Source: Sphingomonas dokdonensis
GTDB lineage: Bacteria; Pseudomonadota; Alphaproteobacteria; Sphingomonadales; Sphingomonadaceae
DNA: 64,000 nucleotides
Reading direction: 5' to 3'
NCBI RefSeq assembly: GCF_002197685.1
Contig: NZ_NBBI01000001.1
Span: forward strand, 186,001-250,000
Shown here: positions 53,088 through 62,024 of the stretch, piece by piece
Position numbering within the stretch: position 1 is the stretch's first letter
Layout of the letters: each line of letters opens with the position of its first letter
The notes under the pieces: generated by a model
Told to the model about the DNA's origin: nothing
The model's database searches: none
What the model saw: the letters and a program-made list of their open reading frames with translations, nothing else
Position numbers and translations under genes: made by a program

Positions 53088-54077
53088 ATGGGCAGAAAAT
53101 TCGTGGCGGCGTTGATGGCTGCGGCGGCGCTGGTGCCCGGCGTTGGCATGGCGCAGGAGCGTGGCGGCGGACGTGGCTGGGGCTATCGCGCGCAGCAGCA
53201 ACAGCAGCAGCGTGGCGAGCGCGGCGATTGGCAGCGCGGCAATCGTCCGGAGCGCGCCGCGCCCACCGGCGGTGGCGAGCGCCAATGGCAGCGTGGCAAC
53301 CGTCCTGATCGCGGTGCCGATCGTCAGGCGCAGGGCGGAGCCGAACGGACATGGCAGCGCTCCACCACCATGCAGGAGCGCGGGCCGGCTCGGCAGGCGC
53401 CCGACGGCGGCGAGCGGACGTGGCGGCGCTCGACCGAGCAAGGCATAGGCGATCAGGGCAGGGCAGGTTGGGCGCAGCGCCGCGATCGGCCGCAGCCGGA
53501 CGCCGGTCGCGATTTGCGGCAGCAGCGCCGCGACGGCGCCGATCGCTGGGCGGGACGAAGCGACCCGCGCGGCAACGTCGTCACCCGTGAAACGTACAGC
53601 CGCAATCGCCAGCGTGACGCCGTGCGGCGTGACCAGAACCGGGGCCGCGATGATGGCCAGCGCCGCTGGTCGCGCAGCAGCGCCGATTGGAACGACCATG
53701 ACCGCTGGGACAATCGCCGGCAGGGCTGGAGCGGCCAGAACCGCTGGTCCGACCGTGGGCGCACCAACTGGAACCGCGACTGGCGGCGCGACTCGCGCTA
53801 CGACTGGGCACGCTGGCGTGCGACCAATCGCAACGCCTTTCGCCTGCCGCGCTATTATGCGCCATACGGCTGGAACCAGGGCTATCGCCGCTTCTCGGTC
53901 GGCGTGATCCTGTCATCGTCGCTGTTCGGCCAGAATTACTGGATCAACGATCCCTATTCCTATCGCCTGCCGGACATGGGCGATGACCTTCGCTGGGTGC
54001 GCTATTACAACGATGCGCTGCTGGTGGACCTGTATTCCGGCGAGGTGGTGGACGTGATCCACGACATGTTCTGGTGA
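53088..54077 (+). CDS. RcnB family protein with Trp/Arg-rich repeats
   Basis: 329-residue exported protein with signal peptide MGRKFVAALMAAAALVPGVGMAQ. Residues ~45-130 hold four degenerate repeats of ~22 residues built on GDWQRGNRPERA / RQWQRGNRPDRG / RTWQRST / RTWRRST. A long Arg/Asn/Trp-rich linker follows, and the C-terminal ~80 residues are the RcnB domain ending RYYNDALLVDLYSGEVVDVI. RcnB in E. coli is a periplasmic nickel/cobalt homeostasis protein; a metal role here is not shown. A second RcnB gene lies at 62025. Confidence 0.85.
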   Translation: MGRKFVAALMAAAALVPGVGMAQERGGGRGWGYRAQQQQQQRGERGDWQRGNRPERAAPTGGGERQWQRGNRPDRGADRQAQGGAERTWQRSTTMQERGPARQAPDGGERTWRRSTEQGIGDQGRAGWAQRRDRPQPDAGRDLRQQRRDGADRWAGRSDPRGNVVTRETYSRNRQRDAVRRDQNRGRDDGQRRWSRSSADWNDHDRWDNRRQGWSGQNRWSDRGRTNWNRDWRRDSRYDWARWRATNRNAFRLPRYYAPYGWNQGYRRFSVGVILSSSLFGQNYWINDPYSYRLPDMGDDLRWVRYYNDALLVDLYSGEVVDVIHDMFW

Positions 54078-54107
54078 TCGGCGCGATCAACTGATTGCAT
54101 CGGGGAA

Positions 54108-54135
54108 GGGCGGCGGGCCACCGGCTCCGCCGCCC
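54108..54135. terminator. Bidirectional hairpin between RcnB and SDR genes
   Basis: GGGCGGCGG and CCGCCGCCC are perfect 9-bp arms around a 10-base loop, between convergent stop codons. Confidence 0.6.
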
Positions 54136-54150
54136 GTTCCATTTGCCGGA

Positions 54151-54939
54151 TTACGCCTCCAGGCTGGTGCCGAGCGCCGCGTTCACCACGCCGCCGTCGA
54201 CCACCAACGTATCGCCGACGACATAATCGCTGGCGCGGCTGGCAAGGAAGATCGCGGCGCCCGCCATGTCCTCGAAATTGCCGATCCGCCGCATCGGAAT
54301 GCCCTTGGCCACCTGATTGCCATGGTCGCGCGCGGCGCGGTTCATCTCGCTGGCAAAGGCGCCCGGCGCCAGGCTGGTGACGATGATCCCATCCTTGATC
54401 AGCCGCGCCGCCATCCGCTTGGTCAGATAGATCAGCGCCGCCTTGGACGCGTGATAGCTGTACGTGTCCCACGGATTGAGGCGGATGCCGTCGATCGAGG
54501 TGATGTTGATCACCTTGGACGGCGCGTCATGGTTGGCGTTGGTCTTCAACAGGCCATGCAGCGCCTGGGTGAGGAAGAACGGCGACTTGACGTTCAGGTC
54601 CATCACCTTGTCCCAGCCGCTTTCCGGAAACTCCTCGAACGGCACGCCCCAGGCGGCGCCGGCATTGTTGACGAGGATGTCGAGGTGATCCTCGCGCTCG
54701 GCCAGCGACGCGGCCAGCGCGCGGCAGCCCTCCACGGTGGAGACGTCCTGCGGCAAAGCGATGCAATTGGGGCCAAGCTCGGCCACCGTTTCCTCGCAGG
54801 CCGCGGCCTTGCGCGAGGAAATATACACCTTCGCGCCCTGCTCGATGTACGCTTTGGCGATGATCTTGCCGATGCCGCGGCTGCCGCCGGTGACCAGCGC
54901 GGTGCGCCCTTCCAGGCTGAAAAGATTGCTCAGGCTCAT
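54151..54939 (-). CDS. SDR family oxidoreductase
   Basis: 262-residue classical SDR. Cofactor motif TGGSRGIG at ~18-25, NNAGAAWG, catalytic Ser in ITSIDGIRL and YHASKAA for the YxxxK pair; LAPGAFASEM and VVGDTLVVDGG close the fold. Arg next to the first strand end (SSRKAAA) suggests NADP(H). Similar proteins are annotated as 3-oxoacyl-ACP reductase-like. It is divergent from another SDR gene across ~140 bp. Confidence 0.9.
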   Translation of the reverse strand: MSLSNLFSLEGRTALVTGGSRGIGKIIAKAYIEQGAKVYISSRKAAACEETVAELGPNCIALPQDVSTVEGCRALAASLAEREDHLDILVNNAGAAWGVPFEEFPESGWDKVMDLNVKSPFFLTQALHGLLKTNANHDAPSKVINITSIDGIRLNPWDTYSYHASKAALIYLTKRMAARLIKDGIIVTSLAPGAFASEMNRAARDHGNQVAKGIPMRRIGNFEDMAGAAIFLASRASDYVVGDTLVVDGGVVNAALGTSLEA

Positions 54940-55080
54940 CGGTATCCCTCCATGTTTCCCTGCCGGCTAGCGGCGCTGATGGCGCACGACAAGCGGCCTA
55001 CCGCTTTTTCGAACAGGTTATGATTGACGACCCGATGCGCCATACTATGCTGCCGAAAACAGAAATGATTGGACGAGAGG

Positions 55081-55899
55081 ATGCGCTTTTCGGGTAAGCG
55101 TGCCGTTGTAACCGGCGGCGCTTCGGGCATCGGTCGCGCCACCGCGATTCGACTGGCCGAGGAGGGTGCCGAGGTCTGGATCGGCGACATCGACGAGGCC
55201 GGCGGGCAGGAGCTTGCCAGCACCTCCAACGGCAAGATCCACTTTCAGCGATGCGACGTCACCAGCGCCGACGACATACGCGCGCTGATGGAGGCGCCGG
55301 GCGAGCTCGACGTCCTGTTCAACAATGCCGGCGCGGGCGGCGCGCCGGAAAAGATCGACGAGATCGCGCCGGAGGATTGGGATCGCACCCAGTCGCTGCT
55401 GCTGCGATCGGTGGCGCTTGGCATCCGCTACGCCGCGCCGCTGATGGCGAAGCGCGGCGGCGGGTCGATCGTCAACACCTCCTCGGTGTCGGCGCTGGGC
55501 ACCGGCTATGCGCCGACCGCCTATTCCACGGCCAAGGCGGGCGTTCTGCACCTGTCGAAAATGGCGGCGGCGGATCTCGCCAAGCACAATATTCGCGTGA
55601 ATGCCGTCATCCCCGGCTTCATCACCACCAACATCTTCACCCGTCACCTTGAGGTGCCCGCCGAGCAGCTCGAGCGCGCCAATCAGGTGATCGCGCATGT
55701 CGCCGCGGGCGCGCAGCCGGTGAAGCGTGCCGGCCGGCCGGAGGATATCGCCGCGGCGGTTTCCTTCCTGCTCAGCGACGATGCCGCCTTTGTCACCGGC
55801 ACGCATCTGGTGGTCGACGGCGGCATCACGATCGGCACCCGGCAAAGCTGGGATCCCGATCAGCCCGGGCTCTTTGCCGCACTGGAGGCATTGCAATGA
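55081..55899 (+). CDS. SDR family oxidoreductase
   Basis: 272-residue classical SDR. TGGASGIGRATAIRLAEEGAEVWIGDID gives an Asp after strand 2, pointing to NAD(H). NNAGAGG, catalytic Ser in VNTSSVSALGTG, and YSTAKAG complete the active site; GTHLVVDGG is at the C-terminus. The ATG at 55081 is directly preceded by GACGAGAGG. Its end overlaps a transporter gene (ATGA), suggesting it oxidises or reduces something that transporter brings in. Confidence 0.9.
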   Translation: MRFSGKRAVVTGGASGIGRATAIRLAEEGAEVWIGDIDEAGGQELASTSNGKIHFQRCDVTSADDIRALMEAPGELDVLFNNAGAGGAPEKIDEIAPEDWDRTQSLLLRSVALGIRYAAPLMAKRGGGSIVNTSSVSALGTGYAPTAYSTAKAGVLHLSKMAAADLAKHNIRVNAVIPGFITTNIFTRHLEVPAEQLERANQVIAHVAAGAQPVKRAGRPEDIAAAVSFLLSDDAAFVTGTHLVVDGGITIGTRQSWDPDQPGLFAALEALQ

Positions 55900-57404
55900 A
55901 CGCCACTCTCGCAAGTGCGGCCGCGGTCGGATCGGCGCCCGCCAGCCGGCGGCTGCGCAACGGCACCATGGCGAGCTACGGCTTCGGCGCCGCGGCCTAT
56001 GGCGTGAAGGATTCGGGCTTCGGCACGTTCCTGCTGCTGTTCTACAATCAGGTGATCGGCGTGCCGGCCGCGACGGTCGGTTTCGTCATCATGTGCGCGC
56101 TCATCATCGACGCCTTTGTCGATCCGACGGTCGGTGTCCTGTCCGATCGGACGAGGTCCAAATGGGGGCGGCGCCACCCGTGGCTCTATGGGTCGGCGCT
56201 GCCGATCATGCTCGGCTGGGTGTTGCTGTGGAACCCGCCGCAAACCTCCGAGGCGGCGACGCTCGGGTGGCTGTTCGCGGTGGCCGTGCTCGTGCGCAGC
56301 GCCGTCAGCGCCTATGAAGTGCCGAGCCAGGCGATGGCGGCCGAGCTCAGCTCGGATTACGACGAGCGGACGCGCATCATGGCGTATCGCTATCTGTTCG
56401 GCTGGGCCGGCGGGCTGGTGATGCTGATTGCCGCTTACTGGGTCTTCCTCACGCCGACGCCCGAGATGCCCAATGGGCTGCTCAATCGCGAGGGATATAA
56501 GGGTTTCGCGATCGCGGGCGCCCTGTTCATGGGCGTGGCGATCCTCACCTCCGCGATGGGCACCCACCGCGAGATCCCGAACCTGCCCGCGCCGACGATC
56601 GAGAAGCAGAGCATTCGGCAGAACTTCGCCGAATTGCTGCAAACGCTGCACAACAAGGCGTTTCTGATCCTGATGGCGGCGGGCCTGTTCGTTTATACGA
56701 ACCAGGGCGTCACCTACGCGATCTCCAATTATCTCTACACCTACGTCTGGCGCTTCACGACGGTGACCATCCTTGGCGTGACGATGCCGACCTTCGTGCC
56801 GCTCAGCATCGTGCTGTTCTGCGGCGTGCTGGTCGCGTTCGTGGTGGCGCCGCGCATCGGCCAGACGACCAGCAAGCCGAAGGCTGCCTCGACGGCCGCG
56901 GTGCTGGCGATCATTGTCGGCACTGCGCCTTATTGGCTGCGGCTGGCGGGCGTGTTTCCCGAAGTCGGCAGCCCGGCGATGCTGCCGCTGCTATTCACGA
57001 TGCTGGCGCTCGGCACCGCGGCGAGCGTTACCGCGCACATCCTCGGCGCGTCGATGATGGCCGACGTGGTGGAGGATTCGGAGCAACGCACCGGGCGCCG
57101 GTCCGAAGGCGTGTTCTTCGCCGGCGGCTTCTTTATTCAGAAGTGCACCAGCGGCGTCGGCATCTTCGTGACCGGCCTCATCCTGTGGGCGGCAAGCTTC
57201 CCCGAAAAGGCGATTCCCGGGCAGGTGCCCATGGCGGTGCTCGATCGCCTGACGATCATCTATATCGTCGCGGCAACCGCGCTCGCGCTGGTCGCGGCCG
57301 CGCTGTACCGCGCCTTTCCGTTCGGCCGTGCCGAACACACCGCGCGATTGGAGGCGCTGCGCATGCAGGCGCTTGATTCGGAGCGCGTCGATCCCGTTCC
57401 CTAA
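55896..57404 (+). CDS. MFS transporter, GPH (sugar:cation symporter) type
   Basis: 502-residue transporter with about twelve membrane helices. The GPH signature is near helix 2: DAFVDPTVGVLSDRTRSKWGRRHPWLYGSALP. Helix 4-5 region YEVPSQAMAAELSSDYDERTRIMAYR and ILGASMMADVVEDSEQRTGRRSEGVFFAG in the second half match the family (melibiose/glucuronide carriers and sphingomonad relatives). Sphingomonad members often sit with degradation genes rather than sugar genes. Coupled to the upstream SDR. Confidence 0.9.
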   Translation: MNATLASAAAVGSAPASRRLRNGTMASYGFGAAAYGVKDSGFGTFLLLFYNQVIGVPAATVGFVIMCALIIDAFVDPTVGVLSDRTRSKWGRRHPWLYGSALPIMLGWVLLWNPPQTSEAATLGWLFAVAVLVRSAVSAYEVPSQAMAAELSSDYDERTRIMAYRYLFGWAGGLVMLIAAYWVFLTPTPEMPNGLLNREGYKGFAIAGALFMGVAILTSAMGTHREIPNLPAPTIEKQSIRQNFAELLQTLHNKAFLILMAAGLFVYTNQGVTYAISNYLYTYVWRFTTVTILGVTMPTFVPLSIVLFCGVLVAFVVAPRIGQTTSKPKAASTAAVLAIIVGTAPYWLRLAGVFPEVGSPAMLPLLFTMLALGTAASVTAHILGASMMADVVEDSEQRTGRRSEGVFFAGGFFIQKCTSGVGIFVTGLILWAASFPEKAIPGQVPMAVLDRLTIIYIVAATALALVAAALYRAFPFGRAEHTARLEALRMQALDSERVDPVP

Positions 57405-57550
57405 CGTATAAGTACTTAGAAAATCAGCGGCGTCGACGCTTCGTCGGCGTCGCAACACCGTTCATCGGAATTGGTTCCCGGCGCTATTGGTTTCTTCGCG
57501 CGCCCTTCGTAGCAGAGCTGCGACGAACATCCGATGACCGGGGGGTCGCA

Positions 57551-58147
57551 GTGAATTTGAAGAATCTAGGTGCGCGTTTCGCGCTTGTTGTGTCGTGCGG
57601 CCTGATGACGGCGACCGCAGCAAATGCCCAGTTCTGGCAGTGCGCGCCTTATGCTCGCGAAATCTCTGGCATTCAGATCCACGGCAACGCCAATACTTGG
57701 TGGGGCAAGGCAGCCGGCCGGTATGAGCGTGGCAATACGCCAAAGGTCGGCGCTGTTCTTTCGTTCCGCTCCACCAATCGCATGCGCGTTGGCCACGTCG
57801 CCATGGTCAGCCAGATCGTCAGCGATCGCGAAGTGCTGCTGACCCACGCCAATTGGTCGCGCCGCGGCGGTGTCGAGCGCAACGTGCGCGCCATCGACGT
57901 GTCGGATGCCGGCGATTGGAGCCTGGTAAAGGTCTGGTACGCGCCGCAGGGCGGGCTGGGCACCTCCAACTATCCCACCAACGGCTTCATCTACGGCGAT
58001 CGTCTCGATGGCGGCGAGCCGATGATGGTCGACAATGCCGATGACGAAGCGGACGAGACGCGGCTCGCGAACCTCGCCATCGCCTCGGCCGCCGCCGTGC
58101 CGGTGCGCGGTGCCGTCACCGTCGGCGAATCGACGGTCGGCAACTAA
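57551..58147 (+). CDS. Secreted CHAP domain amidase/peptidase
   Basis: 198-residue protein with a signal peptide (NLKNLGARFALVVSCGLMTATAANA). The CHAP core has the catalytic Cys in FWQCAPYAREISGI, NTWWGKAAGRYERG, PKVGAVLSFRSTNRMRVGHVAMVS with the catalytic His, and LLTHANW. CHAP enzymes cut peptidoglycan peptides; sphingomonads carry several such small proteins. The ~50-residue acidic C-terminal tail is unassigned. GTG start with GGGGGTC upstream. Monocistronic. Confidence 0.88.
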   Translation: MNLKNLGARFALVVSCGLMTATAANAQFWQCAPYAREISGIQIHGNANTWWGKAAGRYERGNTPKVGAVLSFRSTNRMRVGHVAMVSQIVSDREVLLTHANWSRRGGVERNVRAIDVSDAGDWSLVKVWYAPQGGLGTSNYPTNGFIYGDRLDGGEPMMVDNADDEADETRLANLAIASAAAVPVRGAVTVGESTVGN

Positions 58148-58150
58148 GTC

Positions 58151-58171
58151 GCCGATCGCCGCAACATCGGC
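58151..58171. terminator. Short hairpin between CHAP gene and msrB
   Basis: GCCGAT and ATCGGC pair around a 9-base loop in the 24-bp gap between convergent genes. Confidence 0.4.
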
Positions 58172-58663
58172 TCAGCTCGGGCGGAAGTTCATCGCCGCCC
58201 CGTTCATGCAATAACGCTTGCCGGTCGGCGGCGGCCCGTCATCGAAGACATGGCCCTGATGCCCGCCGCACCGCGCACAATGCACCTCGGTGCGCGGGAT
58301 GCCGAGGCTCACGTCGCGCCGCGTGCCCACGCTGCCCTTCAGCGGCGCCCAGAAGCTGGGCCAGCCGGTCCCACTCTCGAACTTGGTCTTTGACGAGAAC
58401 AAGGGGTTGGCACAGCCGGCGCAGGTAAAGGTGCCAGCGCGCTTTTCGTTGTTCAGCGGGCTGGAGTAGGGCCGCTCGGTTGCTTCCTTGCGCAACACGT
58501 TGAACGCCTGCGGCGACAGCTTCTTGCGCCACGCCGCCTCGCTCAGCTGCACGGGAAAGGTTTCCGCAACCGCCGGAGAGGCGCGGCAGGCGCCGACCAG
58601 GGCAGCGACGGCGGTACCGCCAAGACCCAGCATCAGCGCGCGACGATCAAGGGACTGGTTCAT
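58172..58663 (-). CDS. msrB: Peptide-methionine (R)-S-oxide reductase, exported
   Basis: 163-residue MsrB that repairs methionine-(R)-sulphoxide in proteins. The N-terminus (MNQSLDRRALMLGLGGTAVAALVGACRASPAVA) contains RR and a hydrophobic stretch, consistent with Tat export or lipidation at the Cys in VGAC. Zinc-binding pairs CAGC and CARC, GTGWPSFW, and the catalytic Cys in KRYCMNGAAMNF are visible. It should protect periplasmic proteins. Confidence 0.94.
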   Translation of the reverse strand: MNQSLDRRALMLGLGGTAVAALVGACRASPAVAETFPVQLSEAAWRKKLSPQAFNVLRKEATERPYSSPLNNEKRAGTFTCAGCANPLFSSKTKFESGTGWPSFWAPLKGSVGTRRDVSLGIPRTEVHCARCGGHQGHVFDDGPPPTGKRYCMNGAAMNFRPS

Positions 58664-58729
58664 TCGCCCGATATAGGGTGCCGCCGCGCCGCTTTCAGTC
58701 CCTCCAGCGCGGCTTTAGCGCAGCGGAGA

Positions 58730-60052
58730 ATGGCTGATTCGGTGATGATGGCCCTGCATGCTAGCGAGCGGCTTATGCTCGACCCGCAAGACCGCACCGC
58801 GCCCGAGGATTGCACCGCCATGATCGCCGGCATGGCCGCTGACGCGCGCGCCGCCGCGCTCCAGCTGGCGCGGCTTTCCACCGAACAGCGCCGCGCCGGC
58901 CTTTGCCACGCCGCGCAGGCGCTGCGCACCGCCGGGCCCGCCATCCTCGCCGCCAATGCCGAGGATATGGCGCGGGCCGAGGCGGCGGGGCTGTCCGGGG
59001 CGCTGCTCGATCGCCTGCGGCTGGACGAGGCGCGCATCGCCGTGATGGCGGCGGGCGTCGCGATGGTGGCGACGCTGCCCGATCCGGTGGGGCAGGTGAT
59101 CGACACCGCCGAGCGCCCCAACGGCCTCCAGCTGTCGCGCGTCCGCGTGCCGATCGGCGTCATCGGCATCATCTACGAAAGCCGCCCGAACGTCACCGCC
59201 GACGCCGCCGCGCTGTGCGTGATGGCGGGCAATGCCGCGATACTGCGCGGCGGATCGGAGGCGCGCGCCAGCAACGCCGCCATCCACCAGGCGTTCCGCG
59301 CCGGGCTAGCCGCCGCGGGCCTCCCCGAAGCGGCGGTGCAGCAGGTCGCCACCACCGATCGCGCGGCGGTCGGCGCGATGCTGGCGGCGCAGGGCGCGAT
59401 CGACCTCGTCGTCCCGCGCGGCGGCAAGGGGCTGGTCGCGCGCGTGCAGGCGGAGGCGCGTGTGCCGGTGCTCGCGCATCTCGACGGCATCAATCACGTC
59501 TTCGTCCACGCCTCCGCCGATCGCGACATGGCGCGGGCGATCGTGGTCAACGCCAAGATGCGGCGGACCGGCGTGTGCGGCGCGATGGAAACGCTGCTGA
59601 TCGACGCCGCCTTTCCGCATCCCGCGCAGCTGGTGCAGGCGCTCACCAATGCCGGTTGCACGGTGCGCGGCGATGCCCGCGTGGGCGCGATCAGCGCCGT
59701 CGCTTCGGCTAAGCCGGACGATTGGGACACCGAATATCTCGACGCCATCTGCTCGGTGGCGATCGTCGACGGGCTGGACGGCGCGCTTGCGCATATCGCG
59801 CGGCACAGCTCGGGCCATACCGACGCGATCGTCGCCGAGGACAATGGCGCGGCAGACCGCTTCCTGGCCGAAGTCGATTCGGCGATCGTGCTGTGGAACG
59901 CCTCCACGCAATTCGCCGACGGCGGCGAGTTCGGGCTCGGCGCCGAGATCGGCATCGCCACCGGCCGGCTCCACGCGCGCGGTCCGGTCGCGCTGGAGGC
60001 GCTGACGACCTACAAATGGATCGGCCGCGGCACCGGGCAGGTACGCGGCTAG
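58730..60052 (+). CDS. proA: Glutamate-5-semialdehyde dehydrogenase
   Basis: 440-residue enzyme reducing glutamyl-5-phosphate to the semialdehyde in proline synthesis. VPIGVIGIIYESRPNVTADAAALC is the cofactor region, VAHLDG-type LAHLDGINHVFV follows, and the catalytic Cys is in KMRRTGVCGAMETLL; SSGHTDAIVAEDNG and DGGEFGLGAEIGIATGRLHARGP are family-specific. The first ~28 residues precede the conserved start and may be an over-long N-terminus, but the ATG at 58730 has GGAG. No proB is nearby. Confidence 0.95.
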   Translation: MADSVMMALHASERLMLDPQDRTAPEDCTAMIAGMAADARAAALQLARLSTEQRRAGLCHAAQALRTAGPAILAANAEDMARAEAAGLSGALLDRLRLDEARIAVMAAGVAMVATLPDPVGQVIDTAERPNGLQLSRVRVPIGVIGIIYESRPNVTADAAALCVMAGNAAILRGGSEARASNAAIHQAFRAGLAAAGLPEAAVQQVATTDRAAVGAMLAAQGAIDLVVPRGGKGLVARVQAEARVPVLAHLDGINHVFVHASADRDMARAIVVNAKMRRTGVCGAMETLLIDAAFPHPAQLVQALTNAGCTVRGDARVGAISAVASAKPDDWDTEYLDAICSVAIVDGLDGALAHIARHSSGHTDAIVAEDNGAADRFLAEVDSAIVLWNASTQFADGGEFGLGAEIGIATGRLHARGPVALEALTTYKWIGRGTGQVRG

Positions 60053-60053
60053 A

Positions 60054-61331
60054 TCAGCGCCCGCCCACCCAGCGGAAGAAGCGCGGCACGGGCGCGTGGC
60101 GGCTCATCCACGCGCTATACTCGCGATACACCGGATCGGCGCACAGGTGCCGCTCCTCCGTCCGCGCGCGCCAGTAATAGACGCCACTGACCGCCGCGAG
60201 GATCAGCGTCGCGCGCGCCGCATCCACCAGCGATCCGGTGGAAAGGATCGGCACGGTGGAAAGCCACCAGAACAAATTCTTGGTCAGATATGCCGGGTGG
60301 CGCGACCAGGCATAGGGGCCATGGGTCAGGATGCCGCGATGCGTCAGGTTGGAAAAGCGCAAGCCGAACGCGACCGTCGCCCAGGCGTAGATGCCGGTCA
60401 GCAGCACCAGTAGCGCGCCCACCATGCTCAGGAGCACCGGATGACCCCACAGCCACTGGCTCCATTCGGCGGTGCCGGGATGGTAATCGAGCGGCCCGCC
60501 CGCATCCATCAGGATGAACGGCGGGTAGCAGATCAGCGCCGCGGCCCAGCCGGCGGCATAAGGGTTCGCGCTGCGGATATGCGCGTCGAGCGGGCGCATG
60601 GTGAGGATGTAGCCGACCGTCGCGAATGCCACGTCGATCACGAACATGAAGGTGATCAGCCAATTGGCCAGCGCCACCGGATCGCGCAGGATGCCGAACG
60701 TCGGCGTGCGGATGAAGTCGCCAAAGCCCGGCGGCACGATCGCCAGCATGAAGGCGAGGAAGAACGCCTTCACCCCCCAGGCGCGCAGATGCGCATAGAT
60801 CGCCTCCGGCTCGGCGCGGCTGGTGTTGGTAATCCACGCGCCAAGCGCCCAGGCCCCGTCGCGCGGCTCCACCAGGCGACGGTCGATCCACAGGACATAA
60901 GGGATCGACAGGACGAACAGCACCGGCGCCGCGGTAATGAAGCACCACATGGCGAAGCTGAAATTGCCCACCCAGTAGAACCGCCCGGTGGCGTAGATCA
61001 GCGCAATGCCGGCCCAGGTCGCCCATATCCCGACCAGCTTGATCAGGCTGATGTCGATCGTTTCACGCCACGGCCGCCGCAGCGACCAGTCGATGCCGGT
61101 CGAGGCGCGGCGATGCACCTTGTCGACCAGCAGCGACCAGAGCACCATCGGCAGCCCGCAGGCGAGCAGATTGACCAGCGCCGCGTAGGGCCCGTCCATG
61201 CCATAGGTGCGCGCCACCACGATCCACGCGATCACCCCCGCCAGACCTGCGATCCCCACGCCATGCGACACGGCAGAGGCGGGGCGCGGATCGGCAGGCT
61301 GGCGTGGCGCGGGAACGGCTTCTTGCGACAT
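60054..61331 (-). CDS. Membrane isoprenylcysteine/phospholipid methyltransferase-like protein
   Basis: 425-residue polytopic membrane protein with about ten hydrophobic segments. The C-terminal ~110 residues carry the ICMT/PEMT-type SAM-binding pattern LTHGPYAWSRHPAYLTKNLFWWL and RARTEERHLCADPVYREYSAWM, with the His-Pro and Glu-Glu pairs used for SAM and lipid binding in that fold. The N-terminal ~250 residues are additional helices not seen in simple ICMT proteins. The methyl acceptor is unknown. Convergent with proA. Confidence 0.82.
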   Translation of the reverse strand: MSQEAVPAPRQPADPRPASAVSHGVGIAGLAGVIAWIVVARTYGMDGPYAALVNLLACGLPMVLWSLLVDKVHRRASTGIDWSLRRPWRETIDISLIKLVGIWATWAGIALIYATGRFYWVGNFSFAMWCFITAAPVLFVLSIPYVLWIDRRLVEPRDGAWALGAWITNTSRAEPEAIYAHLRAWGVKAFFLAFMLAIVPPGFGDFIRTPTFGILRDPVALANWLITFMFVIDVAFATVGYILTMRPLDAHIRSANPYAAGWAAALICYPPFILMDAGGPLDYHPGTAEWSQWLWGHPVLLSMVGALLVLLTGIYAWATVAFGLRFSNLTHRGILTHGPYAWSRHPAYLTKNLFWWLSTVPILSTGSLVDAARATLILAAVSGVYYWRARTEERHLCADPVYREYSAWMSRHAPVPRFFRWVGGR

Positions 61332-61415
61332 AGCCGCGCCCTAGCATGGCAAAGGTAATCGCCGCATGAAGGATGACGCTCGCTTCGCCGGCGCCGCGCG
61401 CCTACATCGCCGCGC

Positions 61416-61898
61416 ATGTTCCAGTTCGACATTCAGGCCGGCGAAAAGGCCGAGCTTTACCGCGACATTCTTTCCGCCCTCGACGCGCTGACCGGTGACG
61501 AGCCCGATGCGATCGCCAACATGGCCAATGCCGCCGCGCTGCTCTGGCAATATATGCCCGATCTCAACTGGGCCGGCTTTTACCGCATGGTCGATGGCGA
61601 GCTCGTGCTCGGGCCGTTCCAGGGCAAGCCCGCCTGCATCCGCATCGCGCTGGGCGCCGGCGTGTGCGGCGCGGCGGCGGCGACTCGCGAGACGCAACTG
61701 GTCGCCGACGTTCATGCATTCCCCGGCCACATCGCGTGCGACGCGGCGAGCGCATCGGAACTGGTGGTGCCGATCGTGCACGATGGCCGGCTGATCGGCG
61801 TGCTCGATCTCGACAGCCCCACGCCCGCGCGCTTCGATGCGGAGGATGCGCGGGGCGGGGAGGCGATCGCGGCCCTTCTGGCCGCGCGCATCGCCTAG
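61416..61898 (+). CDS. msrC: Free methionine-(R)-sulphoxide reductase (GAF domain)
   Basis: 160-residue GAF-fold enzyme that reduces free methionine-(R)-sulphoxide. The three reactive cysteines are Cys74 (KPACIRI), Cys84 (GVCGAA) and Cys108 (HIACDAAS). Their spacing of 10 and 24 residues is that of the E. coli enzyme (84, 94, 118). PDLNWAGFYRMVDGELVLGPFQG and GVLDLDSPTPARFD are the family signatures. With exported MsrB 3 kb away, both free and protein-bound R-sulphoxides are covered here. Confidence 0.93.
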   Translation: MFQFDIQAGEKAELYRDILSALDALTGDEPDAIANMANAAALLWQYMPDLNWAGFYRMVDGELVLGPFQGKPACIRIALGAGVCGAAAATRETQLVADVHAFPGHIACDAASASELVVPIVHDGRLIGVLDLDSPTPARFDAEDARGGEAIAALLAARIA

Positions 61899-62024
61899 CG
61901 AGGCGCCGCTCCCTGCGTCATTCCGGGACATGCCGGCGCTCGGGGGCAACCCGAACGGCTGGTCATGCGATAGGCAGACACGGCAAAGCCGGATGACGAG
62001 TTTCGACAGCAGGGAGAATGGTCG

